Notes under the pieces: generated by a model
Told to the model about the DNA's origin: nothing
Database searches by the model: none
The model's input: only the letters and a program-made list of their open reading frames with translations
Program-made: the position numbers and the translations under genes
In this document: piece by piece, positions 37,293 through 50,174 of the stretch
Position numbering within the stretch: position 1 is the stretch's first letter
Layout of the letters: each line of letters starts with the position of its first letter
NCBI GenBank assembly: GCA_903910585.1
Contig: CAIWAH010000230.1
Location: 1 to 64,000 of the forward strand
Source of the DNA: an uncultured Verrucomicrobiota bacterium
GTDB taxonomy: Bacteria; Verrucomicrobiota; Verrucomicrobiia; Limisphaerales; UBA9464
DNA length: 64,000 nucleotides
Direction of reading: 5' to 3'

Positions 37293-37438
37293 GGCGACAG
37301 GGCATCGGTCGGACTGCCATTTGAAAAGCCGGAAATGCGGTGGATGCAAGTGATGGTGAACAGGTCAGGCGCCGTCGATTCAGGGCGCGGTTTTCCGTGA
37401 CCGGCGGCGCGTGCCTAGTTCAGGCTTCCGCCGTCGCC

Positions 37439-37963
37439 ATGAATCCATTTCTCCGCCTCCTGTTCTCCATGGTCGTTCTGGGCAGTCTGCTGTCCTCGGT
37501 CCGGGCCCAGACCAATGAGTTTTCCAGCGACACGATTTCCGTCGGGGTCGTCGTGGATGATCTGGAGAAGTCACTCAAGTTCTACACCGAGGTGATCGGC
37601 ATGAAGAAGGTGGGCGGATTTTCGGTGAATGCCGACATGGGCAAGAAGACGGGCCTGACCGGCGGCGTTCCGGTGGACATCACGATTCTCCGCCTGGGTG
37701 ACAGCAAGTCGGCGACCGACTGGAAACTGATGAGCTTCGGCAAGGCGGCGAACCCGGCCAAGAAGACCCGCATCCAGGACGGCCGGGGACCGCAATACAT
37801 CACGCTGAATGTGAAGGCGCTCAAACCGTTTTTGGACCGCCTGAAGGAACATCAGGTTCCGCTGCTCGGTGAAACCCCGATCCCGCTGGGCGGCAAGACC
37901 ATGTTCGCGGTGGTGCAGGATCCTGACGGCACGTTCGTGGAACTGATCGGACCGATGGAGTGA
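37439..37963 (+). CDS. Secreted VOC-family (glyoxalase/bleomycin-resistance fold) protein
   Basis: 174 residues from the ATG at 37439, giving a signal peptide (FLRLLFSMVVLGSLLSSVRAQ). The mature part is one VOC domain: ISVGVVVDDLEKSLKFYTEVIGM, then a metal-site-type ending FAVVQDPDGTFVELIGPME with the typical Glu. VOC proteins do isomerisation, dioxygenation or binding; an exported one is unusual and may bind a small molecule. Followed 28 bp later by the DUF3500 gene, perhaps as one transcript. Confidence 0.85.
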   Translation: MNPFLRLLFSMVVLGSLLSSVRAQTNEFSSDTISVGVVVDDLEKSLKFYTEVIGMKKVGGFSVNADMGKKTGLTGGVPVDITILRLGDSKSATDWKLMSFGKAANPAKKTRIQDGRGPQYITLNVKALKPFLDRLKEHQVPLLGETPIPLGGKTMFAVVQDPDGTFVELIGPME

Positions 37964-37991
37964 GCCGCCGAAACCCCAGACTTCACCGCAC

Positions 37992-39074
37992 ATGAATCTC
38001 CATTCCGCGTTTCTCGGGGCATTGCTGTTGGCCACCGGCCTGACATCAAGAGGCATTGCTGCCGATGCACCTTCCGCCACTGCGGAAACCGCATCCGTTC
38101 TGCGGGCGACCGCGGCCGCATTTCTGGAGTCGCTGACACCCGAGCAACGGCGCGTGGCGATATTCCCGTCGGGCGACCCGGAACGAAAGGACTGGAGCAA
38201 TCTGCCGCACACGATTCATCCGCGGAAAGGGATCTCCATCGGCGAGCTCACGCCGGCGCAACGGATCAAGGCGCACCAGTTGCTGCAAGCCGGCCTGAGC
38301 AGCCAGGGCTACCTCAAGGCCAGCGGCATCATGCAGCTCGACGAGGTGCTGCTGCATCTTTCCGGACAGGACAAACAGGAAAAGCCGATGTTCGGATTGC
38401 GCCACTACTGGCTGTCGTTTCTGGGCGAGCCGTCGGACGGAAAGCCCTGGGGCTGGCAGCTTGATGGCCATCACCTGGCTTTGAACTTCAGCTGCACCGG
38501 CGAACAGGTGGCGATGACCCCGCAGTTCATGGGATCCGATCCGCACGAGGTTCGCGACGGACTGCACGCGGGATGGCGGGTGCTGGGCGCGGAGGACGAC
38601 AAGGGCCTGGCCCTGATGCGTTCCCTTCGTCCGGAGCAACGGAAGCGGGCGCTGATCAACTCCCAGGCGCCGGCCGACGTGCTCACCGGTCCCGGAAAGG
38701 ACAAGGCACTGACCAAGCCCGAAGGTTTGCCGTTCAGCGAGCTGGATGACCGGCAGAAAACCCTGCTGCTGGCGCTGGTTGACGAATATGTCCGGAACTA
38801 CCGCCCTGACCTCGCGACACACCAGTTGGATCGCATCAACAAGTCCGGCTGGGACAAGGTCCACTTCGCCTGGGCGGGTCCAATTGGCCCAACCGATCCG
38901 TATTACTACCGCATCCACGGTCCGGCCGTGCTGATCGAGTTCGACAACAACCATGCTCCCGGGCGGAAGGATGGCCCGATCAATCACATCCATTCGGTGT
39001 TCCGCGATCCGCAGAACGACTACGGCGAGGATCTGCTCGGACGCCATTTGCGGGAAAGCCACGGAGCGAAGTAG
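37992..39074 (+). CDS. DUF3500 family secreted protein
   Basis: 360 residues with a signal peptide (FLGALLLATGLTSRGIAAD). The sequence matches DUF3500: FLESLTPEQRRVAIFPSGD, HPRKGISIGELTPAQRIKAHQLL, FGLRHYWLSFLGEPS, WGWQLDGHHLALNF, and near the end DPYYYRIHGPAVLIEFDNN followed by NHIHSVFRDPQNDYG. Conserved His residues suggest metal binding. The function of this family is unknown to me. The gene is the second in a short rightward pair with the VOC gene. Confidence 0.85.
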   Translation: MNLHSAFLGALLLATGLTSRGIAADAPSATAETASVLRATAAAFLESLTPEQRRVAIFPSGDPERKDWSNLPHTIHPRKGISIGELTPAQRIKAHQLLQAGLSSQGYLKASGIMQLDEVLLHLSGQDKQEKPMFGLRHYWLSFLGEPSDGKPWGWQLDGHHLALNFSCTGEQVAMTPQFMGSDPHEVRDGLHAGWRVLGAEDDKGLALMRSLRPEQRKRALINSQAPADVLTGPGKDKALTKPEGLPFSELDDRQKTLLLALVDEYVRNYRPDLATHQLDRINKSGWDKVHFAWAGPIGPTDPYYYRIHGPAVLIEFDNNHAPGRKDGPINHIHSVFRDPQNDYGEDLLGRHLRESHGAK

Positions 39075-39100
39075 CCGTTCCCGGGGCGATTGCAGAACTT

Positions 39101-39586
39101 CTACTGCGGTGGCGGCAGAATCTCGATGCCGAACTTGGGTGCGACCGCCAGCAGCTTCTCGATATCGGCCGGGGTCACCGGCACCGGTGGGGACGCGAAC
39201 GACTCCACCGGAGTTGCAAACTCCGCCATGAAGTGCTCGAAACCCGACGGGGAGACATGGACCAGCATCCGCGCCGGTGAACTGCTCTCGTTCTTGAAGG
39301 CGTGCGGAATCCCACGGGGGCCCTGGACGAACGAGCCGGCCTTGGCGACCACCTTCCGGACTCCCAACAGGAAGGTCACTTCGCCCTCCAGGATGAAGAA
39401 CGACTCGTCCTCCCGGTGATGGATGTGGGGCGGTGGTCCGCCGCCGGGCAGCACGCGGGCCTCGCAGAGCGCGTAGGCGCCGCCGGTCTGTTCGCCGGTG
39501 GCAAGAAAGCGGTAAACGTCGCCGACCGCCGAGTAGGCGGGGCCTTCGCCGGCGGTGAGGAAAATAGGATGAGCGGGAGCGGACAT
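39101..39586 (-). CDS. Cupin-domain protein
   Basis: 161 residues from the ATG at 39586. The cupin metal motif HIHHREDESFFILEGEVTFLLG matches the first cupin box (G-x5-HxH-x3,4-E-x6-G); the second box is weaker (HAFKNESSSPARMLVHVSPSG). Small single-cupin proteins are often dioxygenases or sugar/ligand-binding proteins; the substrate is not known. It is convergent with the DUF3500 gene. Confidence 0.85.
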   Translation of the reverse strand: MSAPAHPIFLTAGEGPAYSAVGDVYRFLATGEQTGGAYALCEARVLPGGGPPPHIHHREDESFFILEGEVTFLLGVRKVVAKAGSFVQGPRGIPHAFKNESSSPARMLVHVSPSGFEHFMAEFATPVESFASPPVPVTPADIEKLLAVAPKFGIEILPPPQ

Positions 39587-39691
39587 GCGCCGGAGACTGA
39601 GCGAGTCGGGAACCGGGAGCAATCTCGGGGAAGTTCCCCGGTGGATCCGGCCCACGCCCAAGGCTGACGAAGGCGGCCCTTTCGCAGGCGC

Positions 39692-40402
39692 TCAAGTCAG
39701 GTGGCCGCGGAACACCGGTTCCAGAAGGGCCAATTCCTCCTCCTCGATGCCCATGGAGCCGAAGACCGCGAAGCAGTCGAGGTGGATCAGCGCGTTGGAG
39801 TTGGCGTCGCGCATCTCGATGGTCGCGAGCCGGTCGCGAAAGCAGCGGTTCAGGGTGGCGACGTCGTCGTAAACGTCGGCAAACCGGGCCAGCGTCCAGT
39901 CCGGGTTGAGTCCGCGGCGCTGGCGGAAGAACTGGGCGAGCAGATAGGTGCTGAGGGAACGGAGCAACGTCTCCTCCAGCGTGGCAAAGGGCAGGTGAGT
40001 CGCGGCCATCGGACGAAGCCGGTCCATGATCGGACAGCCGCTGGTGACCATGACCAGGCCCATGAGCGAACTGAGGCCTGACTGCAACGCCACTTCCTTG
40101 CGGTATTCCCGGGCGCCGGTGCGGACGGTGACCTCGGCCCGCTCGTGGGAAAGGGAATCCCGGAAGATCTCGATCACGCCGGCCAGGTTCCGGGCTACCG
40201 GGCAGTGGGGGTGGTCCGGACTGCGGAGCGGGCAGTGCCGGCATTGGTGGTTTTCGAGCCGGGTCCAGGCCGGGGCGTCCGGCGCTGGGGCGGGAACCAG
40301 CTGAAAGTCCGGCAGACGCAGCAAGACCTCGAACGAACGCACCGAGCCGTCGGCGAACCGGAACTCGTAGTGCAGGGATTGGCTGGTGGGACGTTCCGAC
40401 AT
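39692..40402 (-). CDS. Conserved hypothetical protein with a Cys cluster
   Basis: 236 residues from an ATG at 40402. No signal peptide. An N-terminal beta region (LHYEFRFADGSVRSFEVLLRLPDF) is followed by a Cys cluster, C54-x2-C57-x9-C67 (CRHCPLRSPDHPHCP), which may bind zinc or an iron-sulphur cluster. The rest is helical (ETLLRSLSTYLLAQFFRQR, DVYDDVATLNRCFRDRLATIE) and ends with several Glu. I do not recognise the family. The gene lies downstream of the MamK-like gene, separated by a strong hairpin. Confidence 0.6.
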   Translation of the reverse strand: MSERPTSQSLHYEFRFADGSVRSFEVLLRLPDFQLVPAPAPDAPAWTRLENHQCRHCPLRSPDHPHCPVARNLAGVIEIFRDSLSHERAEVTVRTGAREYRKEVALQSGLSSLMGLVMVTSGCPIMDRLRPMAATHLPFATLEETLLRSLSTYLLAQFFRQRRGLNPDWTLARFADVYDDVATLNRCFRDRLATIEMRDANSNALIHLDCFAVFGSMGIEEEELALLEPVFRGHLT

Positions 40403-40460
40403 GCAGTGGCGCAAGCGGAAGAACGGGTGTTTCCGCGGCCGACTTGAGCGGAAAACGCAT

Positions 40461-40488
40461 TGAGCCAAGGCCGTGAGGCCTTGGCTCA
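40461..40488 (-). terminator. Perfect 12-bp-stem hairpin downstream of the actin-like gene
   Basis: Stem TGAGCCAAGGCC with loop GTGA and its exact complement. On the minus strand it follows the MamK-like gene (end 40539) and comes before the start of the gene at 40402. The sequence after it contains a short TTTT. Its position suits transcription termination of the actin-like operon. Confidence 0.6.
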
Positions 40489-40538
40489 GTGCTATGAAGG
40501 CCCCCGATCCACTCGAACCGGGGGAATTGGGAAGGGGA

Positions 40539-41717
40539 TTACTTGATCACCTGCTGCCACTGATTTTCGCGGGCCTGACGGGCGGCCTTGAGGGCACCCA
40601 GGGCGACGAACTCCTTGTAGCGGTCGCCCGCAAGCCGGACGCAGGGCTGTTCGTAGCCCTCTTCGGACAGCAGGCGCTGGAGTTCCACGTCGAGTCCGCG
40701 GATCCGGCTGCCGCCGCCGGTGAGCACGATGTTCTGGAGGAGTTCACCCACGCTGTCCGAGGAGGCGCGCGAGATGAGTTCCTTCACGGTGTTGAAGATG
40801 ACGTTCAGCAGTTCGCCGCAGGCAACCCCGAGCTGTTCGGTGATGTCGAGTTTGCGGGCTTTGCCGTTGACCATCACGGTCGCGACGATGGGGCCGGACG
40901 GTTTGCCGACGAACGAGAACTGCTCCTTCAGCTCGCGGACCTTGATGGGCGAGAGCTCGCAGTCGGGATAGGTCTTGCGGACGGCGTCGTAAAAGAGGCC
41001 GTCCACACGGTCACCGGCGAACGCCAAGGACACCTGGTCATCGGCGGTCGGGTAGTAGCCTTGGATCAGGCAGACGTCGGTGGTGCCGCCGCCGATGTCC
41101 ACGAAGAGGGAGTTGCGGACCGGGTCCACGTAGCTGGTATCGCTCAGGCGGGTTTCGTCACGGAATCCCAGCGCTGCGAGGAACGGCTCCGGCACCAGCA
41201 GCACGCGGTCAAAGAGGCCGGCGACGCACTGGCGGACGTTTTCGCGGGCCGGGGCATCGGCATTTGCCGGCACGCCGATCACGGCGCGGATCTCCGTGCC
41301 GGTCGGGGTGGCGATCAGGGAGCGGAGATGGCGGGCGAAGTCACGGGCGGCTGGCAGATCCTTCACCACGCCATCCACCATGGGCTGGACGAGGTTCAGA
41401 TGCAGCCGGTGCTGCAGCGCCTTCTGGCCGTAGAGCACGGTGGCGTTGTCCGGCAGCAGGCCGTCCACGATGCCTTCCTTCGCGTAGCCGACGATGGTCG
41501 GAACGATCTCCTCGATCGCCAACTCGGGTTTTCCGGCGTAGCCCGCCTTGAGGCAGGACTTGTTGGTTCCCCAGTCAAAGCCGAGGTAGAGGATCGCCTT
41601 TTCGGTCGTCTGCGGGGTGAGTTCGCCGGTGTCAAAACGGCCTTTGCCGTTGGTCACCGCGGTGGTGGAGTCGAGTTTGGTGAACCGGGGATTCCGGACG
41701 TTAAGCGTGGCATTCAT
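40539..41717 (-). CDS. MamK-like actin-family ATPase
   Basis: 392 residues with the actin/Hsp70 ATPase signature: phosphate-1 loop LGFDWGTNKS (about residues 45-54), phosphate-2 FVDIGGGTTDVCLI (about 209-222), LKEQFSFVG, and the adenosine motif VLTGGGSRIRGL (about 340). LKEQFSFVG and LQNIVLTGGGSRIRGL are very close to MamK, the magnetosome filament protein, rather than MreB or ParM. A 40-residue Thr/Asn-rich leader precedes the fold. It likely forms ATP-dependent filaments in the cytoplasm. No magnetosome genes are in the window, so the role could be organelle or DNA positioning. A small gene 48 bp upstream on the same strand may encode a partner. Confidence 0.82.
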   Translation of the reverse strand: MNATLNVRNPRFTKLDSTTAVTNGKGRFDTGELTPQTTEKAILYLGFDWGTNKSCLKAGYAGKPELAIEEIVPTIVGYAKEGIVDGLLPDNATVLYGQKALQHRLHLNLVQPMVDGVVKDLPAARDFARHLRSLIATPTGTEIRAVIGVPANADAPARENVRQCVAGLFDRVLLVPEPFLAALGFRDETRLSDTSYVDPVRNSLFVDIGGGTTDVCLIQGYYPTADDQVSLAFAGDRVDGLFYDAVRKTYPDCELSPIKVRELKEQFSFVGKPSGPIVATVMVNGKARKLDITEQLGVACGELLNVIFNTVKELISRASSDSVGELLQNIVLTGGGSRIRGLDVELQRLLSEEGYEQPCVRLAGDRYKEFVALGALKAARQARENQWQQVIK

Positions 41718-41765
41718 GGCACTTGGGAGATGAGGGACTGGGGAGATGAACAGGCGGCGAAAGGG

Positions 41766-42266
41766 TCAGGCGGCGAGCGCGGTGGTCGCCCGGCGCGGGG
41801 CGGAGAAACCGGTGCTCAGCAGGTGGTCGAGAACCGAGGGGATGTCGTCGAACGCGACGCGATTGCGGGAGGACGGCCGAGAGGCGGGGCGAGGCTCCCA
41901 CCGGGCGGAGGCATCGCCGCTGTCACGGCCTACCCCCGCCCGGCGGAGTTCTACACCCACTGTTTCACACACACTGGAACACACCACTGGCAGAAAGTCT
42001 TCGCGAAGGCGGGCGCTGAGCAGTTCGTTCATGACCCACAGGTCATCCATGCGCCGCTGCTCCTGCTGGAACATCGTGTCCAAACGGGCCCGCTTCGCGT
42101 CCGGGTCCGCCGCATCGTTCCGGGACCACTCGGAAATGCTGCTGGGCAACTGTTGCCGCATCATCGCCTCCGATTCCTCCTGCCGTTCCTGGCGGCGCAG
42201 CAGGCACAGTTGGCGGAAGTCGCGGACGACCTTTTCCCAACGGCTATCGAAGTGGTTCACGCTCAT
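41766..42266 (-). CDS. Small charged helical protein, possible actin partner
   Basis: 166 residues from the ATG at 42266. It is strongly charged and helical: SRWEKVVRDFRQLCLLRRQERQEESEAMMRQQ, KRARLDTMFQQEQRRMDDLWVMNELLSARLRED. The C-terminal part is low-complexity (RRAGVGRDSGDASARWEPRPASRPSSR) and ends VAFDDIPSVLDHLLSTGF. No family is recognised. It lies 48 bp upstream of the MamK-like gene and reads in the same direction, so the two are probably co-expressed; by analogy with other bacterial actin pairs it may be an adaptor or regulator. That role is inference. Confidence 0.55.
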   Translation of the reverse strand: MSVNHFDSRWEKVVRDFRQLCLLRRQERQEESEAMMRQQLPSSISEWSRNDAADPDAKRARLDTMFQQEQRRMDDLWVMNELLSARLREDFLPVVCSSVCETVGVELRRAGVGRDSGDASARWEPRPASRPSSRNRVAFDDIPSVLDHLLSTGFSAPRRATTALAA

Positions 42267-42504
42267 GGCAGCTTTGCGACGGGTTTCGCTTCGGTCGTCG
42301 GAGGCCAAAGCAACGGCCGTGCCGAGTTGAAAAACGGGCCTTTTCCGTGGCTGGCGAAGCCCAACCGGCAACTTCGTCCCGGTTTGCGGCGGTTCGCCGG
42401 GCAAAGCCTGCCGGATGATCGCCGCCTCAGCGCGGGTGCCGGGCAAATTGTGCTCGGCGTCGCCGCTGGCTGCCGGTGTCGGGCTGAACTAGCCTCGGAT
42501 CCGC

Positions 42505-43098
42505 ATGCCTGAACCGCTGCCTACCGCCTCGTCGTTCGCTGAAATCGCGCCGGGAATCTTCCGCTGGGCAGCCTTTTCCCCGTTCCACAAGGTTGAGCTG
42601 ACGTCGCACGCGGTGGCGTCGGCCGATGGGTTGCTGGTGTTTGATCCGATACCGCTGGCGGAATCCGAGGCCAGCCGTCTGCGGTCCGCCGCGGCTTGCC
42701 GTGGCATCGTGCTGACCAACGGCAACCACGCGCGGGCCAGCGCGGATTGGGCGGAGTTGTTGGACGTGGCGGTGCTGAGTGCGTCCCCGGAACCGTTTCC
42801 GGGCGAACACCAAATCCGGCCGTGGCGCGACCAGGATAGCTGGCAGGCGCGGGCGTTGCCGGGAGGAGCGCCGGGGGAAACGATGTTCCATCATGCCGGT
42901 CTGTCGCTGGCCGTGTTCGGTGACGCGGTCGTCAACCTGCCGGACCGGCAGCTGGAATTGCTCCCGGACAAATACTGCGCCGACGCGGGCGCCTTGCGGT
43001 CGTCGCTGAGGAATCTGCCGTCGTTTGAACGCGCCCTGTTCGCCCACGGTCAGCCGCTGCTGTCCGGGGCGTCGGCGAAGCTTGCCGCGCTCTTGTAA
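42505..43098 (+). CDS. MBL-fold-like protein with degenerate metal motif
   Basis: 197 residues. The start (IAPGIFRWAAF...HAVASADGLLVFDPIPLAESE) and the VFGDAVVNLP segment follow the metallo-beta-lactamase fold, but the key HxHxDH motif appears as TNGNHARA, lacking several ligands. It is therefore probably non-hydrolytic or altered. It precedes the LolCE-like gene by 33 bp on the same strand, possibly one transcript. Confidence 0.7.
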   Translation: MPEPLPTASSFAEIAPGIFRWAAFSPFHKVELTSHAVASADGLLVFDPIPLAESEASRLRSAAACRGIVLTNGNHARASADWAELLDVAVLSASPEPFPGEHQIRPWRDQDSWQARALPGGAPGETMFHHAGLSLAVFGDAVVNLPDRQLELLPDKYCADAGALRSSLRNLPSFERALFAHGQPLLSGASAKLAALL

Positions 43099-43131
43099 AC
43101 CGACCGCCGCTCCCTAACGTCCGCCGCACGC

Positions 43132-44409
43132 ATGTCGCCGTTGCCCTATGAGTTCGCCCTCGCGCTGCGATACTTGCGCCCCAAGCGGACGTTTTTCTCG
43201 ATCATCACCGTGATCTGCATCCTCGGCGTCACCCTCGGGGTGGCGGTGCTGATCATCGTGTTGTCGGTGATGACCGGCTTTGACCGTCAACTGCGCTCCC
43301 GGCTGGTGGGATTTCAAGCCCATGTCCAGGTCCTGGGCGCGGGCGAGGCGATCACGGACTGGCGCAAGCTGGTGGAGGAGATCTCCGCCCTGCCTGAAGT
43401 CACCGGGGTGGCCCCCTTCATCAACACCCAGGTCCTCTTCGAGACGCAGCCGGAACACGGCGAGCCGGTTCCTTTTGGCGCGATGGTCCGGGGCATCGAT
43501 CCGCGCTTGGAAGCCAAGGTCAGCAATCTCACCAATTCGATCGCGACCGGCGAATTCCGCCTCACCCCCAAGAGCCTGCTCGTCGGTTCCGAACTGGCCC
43601 GCGACTACAACCTCCGTCCTGGCGACCGGCTGGCGGTGTATTCGCTGCCCGCCCTCCGCCAGATGCACGAGGCGTATAAGCAGAAGCGCGAGGAGGCATC
43701 GCTGGCCGCCGATTACCTCGTCCGGGGCGTCCTTGATCTCGGCCTGAACGACCTCAACACCAGTCTGATCGTCACCTCGCTTTCCGACGCCCAGCAGCTC
43801 GGCGGCTTCGACGAAGGCGTGCAGGGGCTGAAGGTGATGCTGCGGAATCCGGATGAAGCCACCACGGAACGGGTTCGGGCCGATCTGGTGAAGCGATATT
43901 CCGGACGCTATCGGGTCACCACCTGGCTGCTCGACAACCGGGTCATGTTGGACGCCCTGCGGACCGAGCGGGCAATGATGTTCTACATCCTCTTCTTCAT
44001 CGTGATCGTCGCCGCGTTCGGCATCATGAGCGCCCTGATCACCTTTGTGGTCCAGAAGACCCGCGAGATCGGCGTGCTCAAGGCGCTCGGGAGTTCGCCC
44101 GCCTCGATCGCGACGCTGTTTTTGGGCCAGAGCCTCGTCGTCGGGGTTCTGGGTGTCCTGAGTGGCCTGGGCTTTGGGCTGGTGGCGCTGCGCTACCGCA
44201 ATGACTTCCTCCACTTCATGAGTGAAAAGGTGGGCTTCGACCTGTTTCCGGCCGCCGTTTACCAGTTCCGCGATCTGCCGGCGGAAACGGTGACCAGCGA
44301 TGTGGTCATCATCTGCGGCGGTTCGCTGATCATCTGCATTCTGGCGGGCGTCATCCCTGCCATCCGGGCGGCCCTGCTCCAACCCGTGGAGGCGTTGCGC
44401 AATGAATGA
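43132..44409 (+). CDS. Lipoprotein-releasing ABC transporter permease (LolC/LolE family)
   Basis: 425 residues. The N-terminal membrane helix (FFSIITVICILGVTLGVAVLIIVLSVMTGF), the following FDRQLRSRLVGFQAHV and a periplasmic domain are typical of LolC/LolE. Three C-terminal helices are at about residues 283-305, 330-350 and 385-410, with the family segment VQKTREIGVLKALGSSPASIATLFLGQS. With LolD it extracts outer-membrane lipoproteins from the inner membrane and hands them to LolA. Only one permease gene is present, so it may act as a homodimer (LolF-like). Its end overlaps the LolD start by 8 bp. Confidence 0.9.
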   Translation: MSPLPYEFALALRYLRPKRTFFSIITVICILGVTLGVAVLIIVLSVMTGFDRQLRSRLVGFQAHVQVLGAGEAITDWRKLVEEISALPEVTGVAPFINTQVLFETQPEHGEPVPFGAMVRGIDPRLEAKVSNLTNSIATGEFRLTPKSLLVGSELARDYNLRPGDRLAVYSLPALRQMHEAYKQKREEASLAADYLVRGVLDLGLNDLNTSLIVTSLSDAQQLGGFDEGVQGLKVMLRNPDEATTERVRADLVKRYSGRYRVTTWLLDNRVMLDALRTERAMMFYILFFIVIVAAFGIMSALITFVVQKTREIGVLKALGSSPASIATLFLGQSLVVGVLGVLSGLGFGLVALRYRNDFLHFMSEKVGFDLFPAAVYQFRDLPAETVTSDVVIICGGSLIICILAGVIPAIRAALLQPVEALRNE

Positions 44410-45082
44410 CCCCATCATCGTTGCCCACGGCCTGACCAAGGCCTATCAGATGGGGAAACGCCGCCTGGAGGTCCTCCGGGGCGTGGACCTGACCGTGAAA
44501 GCCGGCGAGTTCCTCGCGCTGCGCGGGGCGTCCGGAGCCGGCAAGAGCACGCTCCTGCATCTGCTGGGCGGATTGGACCGCCCCGAGGCCGGCTCAATCC
44601 GGGCGTGCGGCCAGGAGCTGGGCCGTTTGGGCGCCGGCGAACTCACGTCGTTCCGCAACACCGCGGTCGGCTTCATCTTTCAGGCGTATCACCTGCTTCC
44701 CGAGTTGGACGCGACCGAAAACGTCATGCTGCCGGCGAGAATGGCCCGTCGGCCTTGGGCCGAAGCCCGCGAGCGCGCGCGTGACCTGCTGGGCAAAGTA
44801 GGCTTGGGCGAGCGTCTGGAACACCGGCCGGCTGAACTGTCCGGCGGCGAGCAACAACGGGTCGCCATCGCCCGGTGCCTGATCAACCGCCCCCAGCTCA
44901 TCCTCGCGGATGAACCGACGGGCAACCTCGATTCCCGCACGGGCGACGAGATCCTGGAATTGCTGCTGCGGTTGCGGGCAGAGGCCGGGACCACTCTCGT
45001 GATCTGCACGCATGACTCCCGGGTGGCCGGTCGTGCGGAACGGTCCATCGAATTGGCCGACGGCCGGATTGTCGGCGGGTAG
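44402..45082 (+). CDS. lolD: Lipoprotein-releasing ABC transporter ATPase
   Basis: 226 residues. Walker A is GASGAGKST, the signature is LSGGEQQRVAIARCL, Walker B LILADEPTGNLD, with H-loop in TLVICTHDSRVA. The sequence matches LolD (YQMGKRRLEVLRGVDLTVKAGEFLALRG; FRNTAVGFIFQAYHLLPELDATENVMLP). It powers the permease encoded immediately upstream; the coding regions overlap by 8 bp. About 200 bases follow without a gene I recognise. Confidence 0.92.
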   Translation: MNDPIIVAHGLTKAYQMGKRRLEVLRGVDLTVKAGEFLALRGASGAGKSTLLHLLGGLDRPEAGSIRACGQELGRLGAGELTSFRNTAVGFIFQAYHLLPELDATENVMLPARMARRPWAEARERARDLLGKVGLGERLEHRPAELSGGEQQRVAIARCLINRPQLILADEPTGNLDSRTGDEILELLLRLRAEAGTTLVICTHDSRVAGRAERSIELADGRIVGG

Positions 45083-45286
45083 CAGCCCGGGAAAAAGGCG
45101 TATCCGTGGTCGTAAGGTAAGGCGCGCCGTCTCCGGCACTGTCAGGGCAACGAACCGATGTTCTCGCCGAATGGCAGACCACTGACTGCCGCGGGACGAA
45201 GGTTGTTCCCCGCTGACGTTCGTCACGTCGGGTAGGCGACGGTCGAAGGGGAGGCACCTCGAATTCCGTCGGATCGGAGATTCGGT

Positions 45287-45679
45287 CTACGCGTTGAGCA
45301 CCTTCAGCGCCTTCTTGCAGTCGCTGGCGCGGAGCACGAGCAGGCCCGTCTTCGCGTTGGGGGCGGTGGCGCAGTAGGCGTATTCGATGTTCACCTTCGC
45401 GGCGGCCAGCTTCTGCGCGATGTTGGCGAGCGAACCGGGCTTGTTGTTGCCGGGCACCAGCAGCACGTCGCTTTCGACGACGAGCGCGCCGCGTTTCTCG
45501 AAGACATCGACCGCCCGGTGCGGATCACTGACGACCATGCGGACCACGGAATGGTCCACGGTGTCGCTGGTGGAGAACGCGAGGATGTTGACCCCGGCCT
45601 CCGCCAGCGCCTCGCAGACGCGGGCCAGGGTGCCGGGCTTGTTGTCGAGGAACAGGGCGAGCTGGGTGGCCAGTTGCAT
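45287..45679 (-). CDS. Tandem ACT-domain regulatory protein
   Basis: 130 residues from the ATG at 45679. It contains two ACT domains: residues 1-65 (LALFLDNKPGTLARVCEALAEAGVNILAFSTSD) and 70-130 (LLVPGNNKPGSLANIAQKLAAAKVNIEYAYCA). ACT domains bind amino acids and regulate metabolic enzymes. The stand-alone two-ACT form occurs often in Verrucomicrobia and related bacteria; the ligand is unknown. The longer frame upstream is not conserved. Confidence 0.9.
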   Translation of the reverse strand: MQLATQLALFLDNKPGTLARVCEALAEAGVNILAFSTSDTVDHSVVRMVVSDPHRAVDVFEKRGALVVESDVLLVPGNNKPGSLANIAQKLAAAKVNIEYAYCATAPNAKTGLLVLRASDCKKALKVLNA

Positions 45680-45737
45680 GGGCCGTTTGTGAACCGGCCC
45701 CGACCCCAAGACCAGTGTGGAGTTCTTCGCGGGGGCG

Positions 45738-46162
45738 TCAGCGCGCCGCGATCCGGTAGGCGATGATGGCGCCGGCGCCGTGAAGGAGCAGAATTGTAAG
45801 CAAAGCCCGGGCGGCATTCCAGCGACGGGCACACATCAAGAAAACGGCTACCAGCGCAGGGAACTGGAGGAGCCCCGCGAACAGGAAAGCGAGATCAGGC
45901 GAACGCAGAAGGCGTGCCCACAGAACCGCAAACGGATACCAAAGCGCAATTTGCAGGGGTGGCGACCACTTCCTCAGCAAAACCTGCCACGCGCCAACGA
46001 CCATCAGCGAGACGACAACGATAATCGTCACGATGAAAAGCCGCCGTCCCGAGCACCCAGACTGGGTGGAGGCTTGGTCTGCGGGGGCCTCAGATTGCGG
46101 GACGGGATTCAAGCGTGCGGGTAGTTCAGGCGGCCCGCGCAAAATTGGCAACCCAGCGTCCA

Positions 46163-46163
<1 letters not shown>
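45738..46163 (-). CDS. Small integral membrane protein, coupled to smc
   Basis: 141 residues with about four hydrophobic helices (FIVTIIVVVSLMVVGAW, LQIALWYPFAVLW, LAFLFAGLLQFPALVAVFLM, ALLTILLLHGAGAIIAY) after a 40-residue polar leader. The start is a GTG that overlaps the smc TAG by one base (TAGTG), suggesting translational coupling. No family recognised. Confidence 0.6.
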
Positions 46164-49954
<3,791 letters not shown>

Positions 49955-50174
49955 CGCGGACTCGATTGAAGGAGCCGGCCCCCGGATGGGCAAGGTCAAA
50001 CCCACAACTAATGGGGGTGAGTTATTCACAACGCCACAAGATGCAGACCTCGGTGTGCCGAACTGGCCCGAGTTTGGGGCGGGGTTTCGGCGAGAGTGTG
50101 GCGGCGACGATGAGCGCCGCTCCGGTCGGATGGGTCCCGGCGTCAGTGGACGGGGCAGCCGGCGATGGCGGATC

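Noticed and set aside
45083-45286. Small gene between lolD and the ACT protein
   Set aside because: The open frames there have no ribosome site or recognisable sequence; treated as intergenic.
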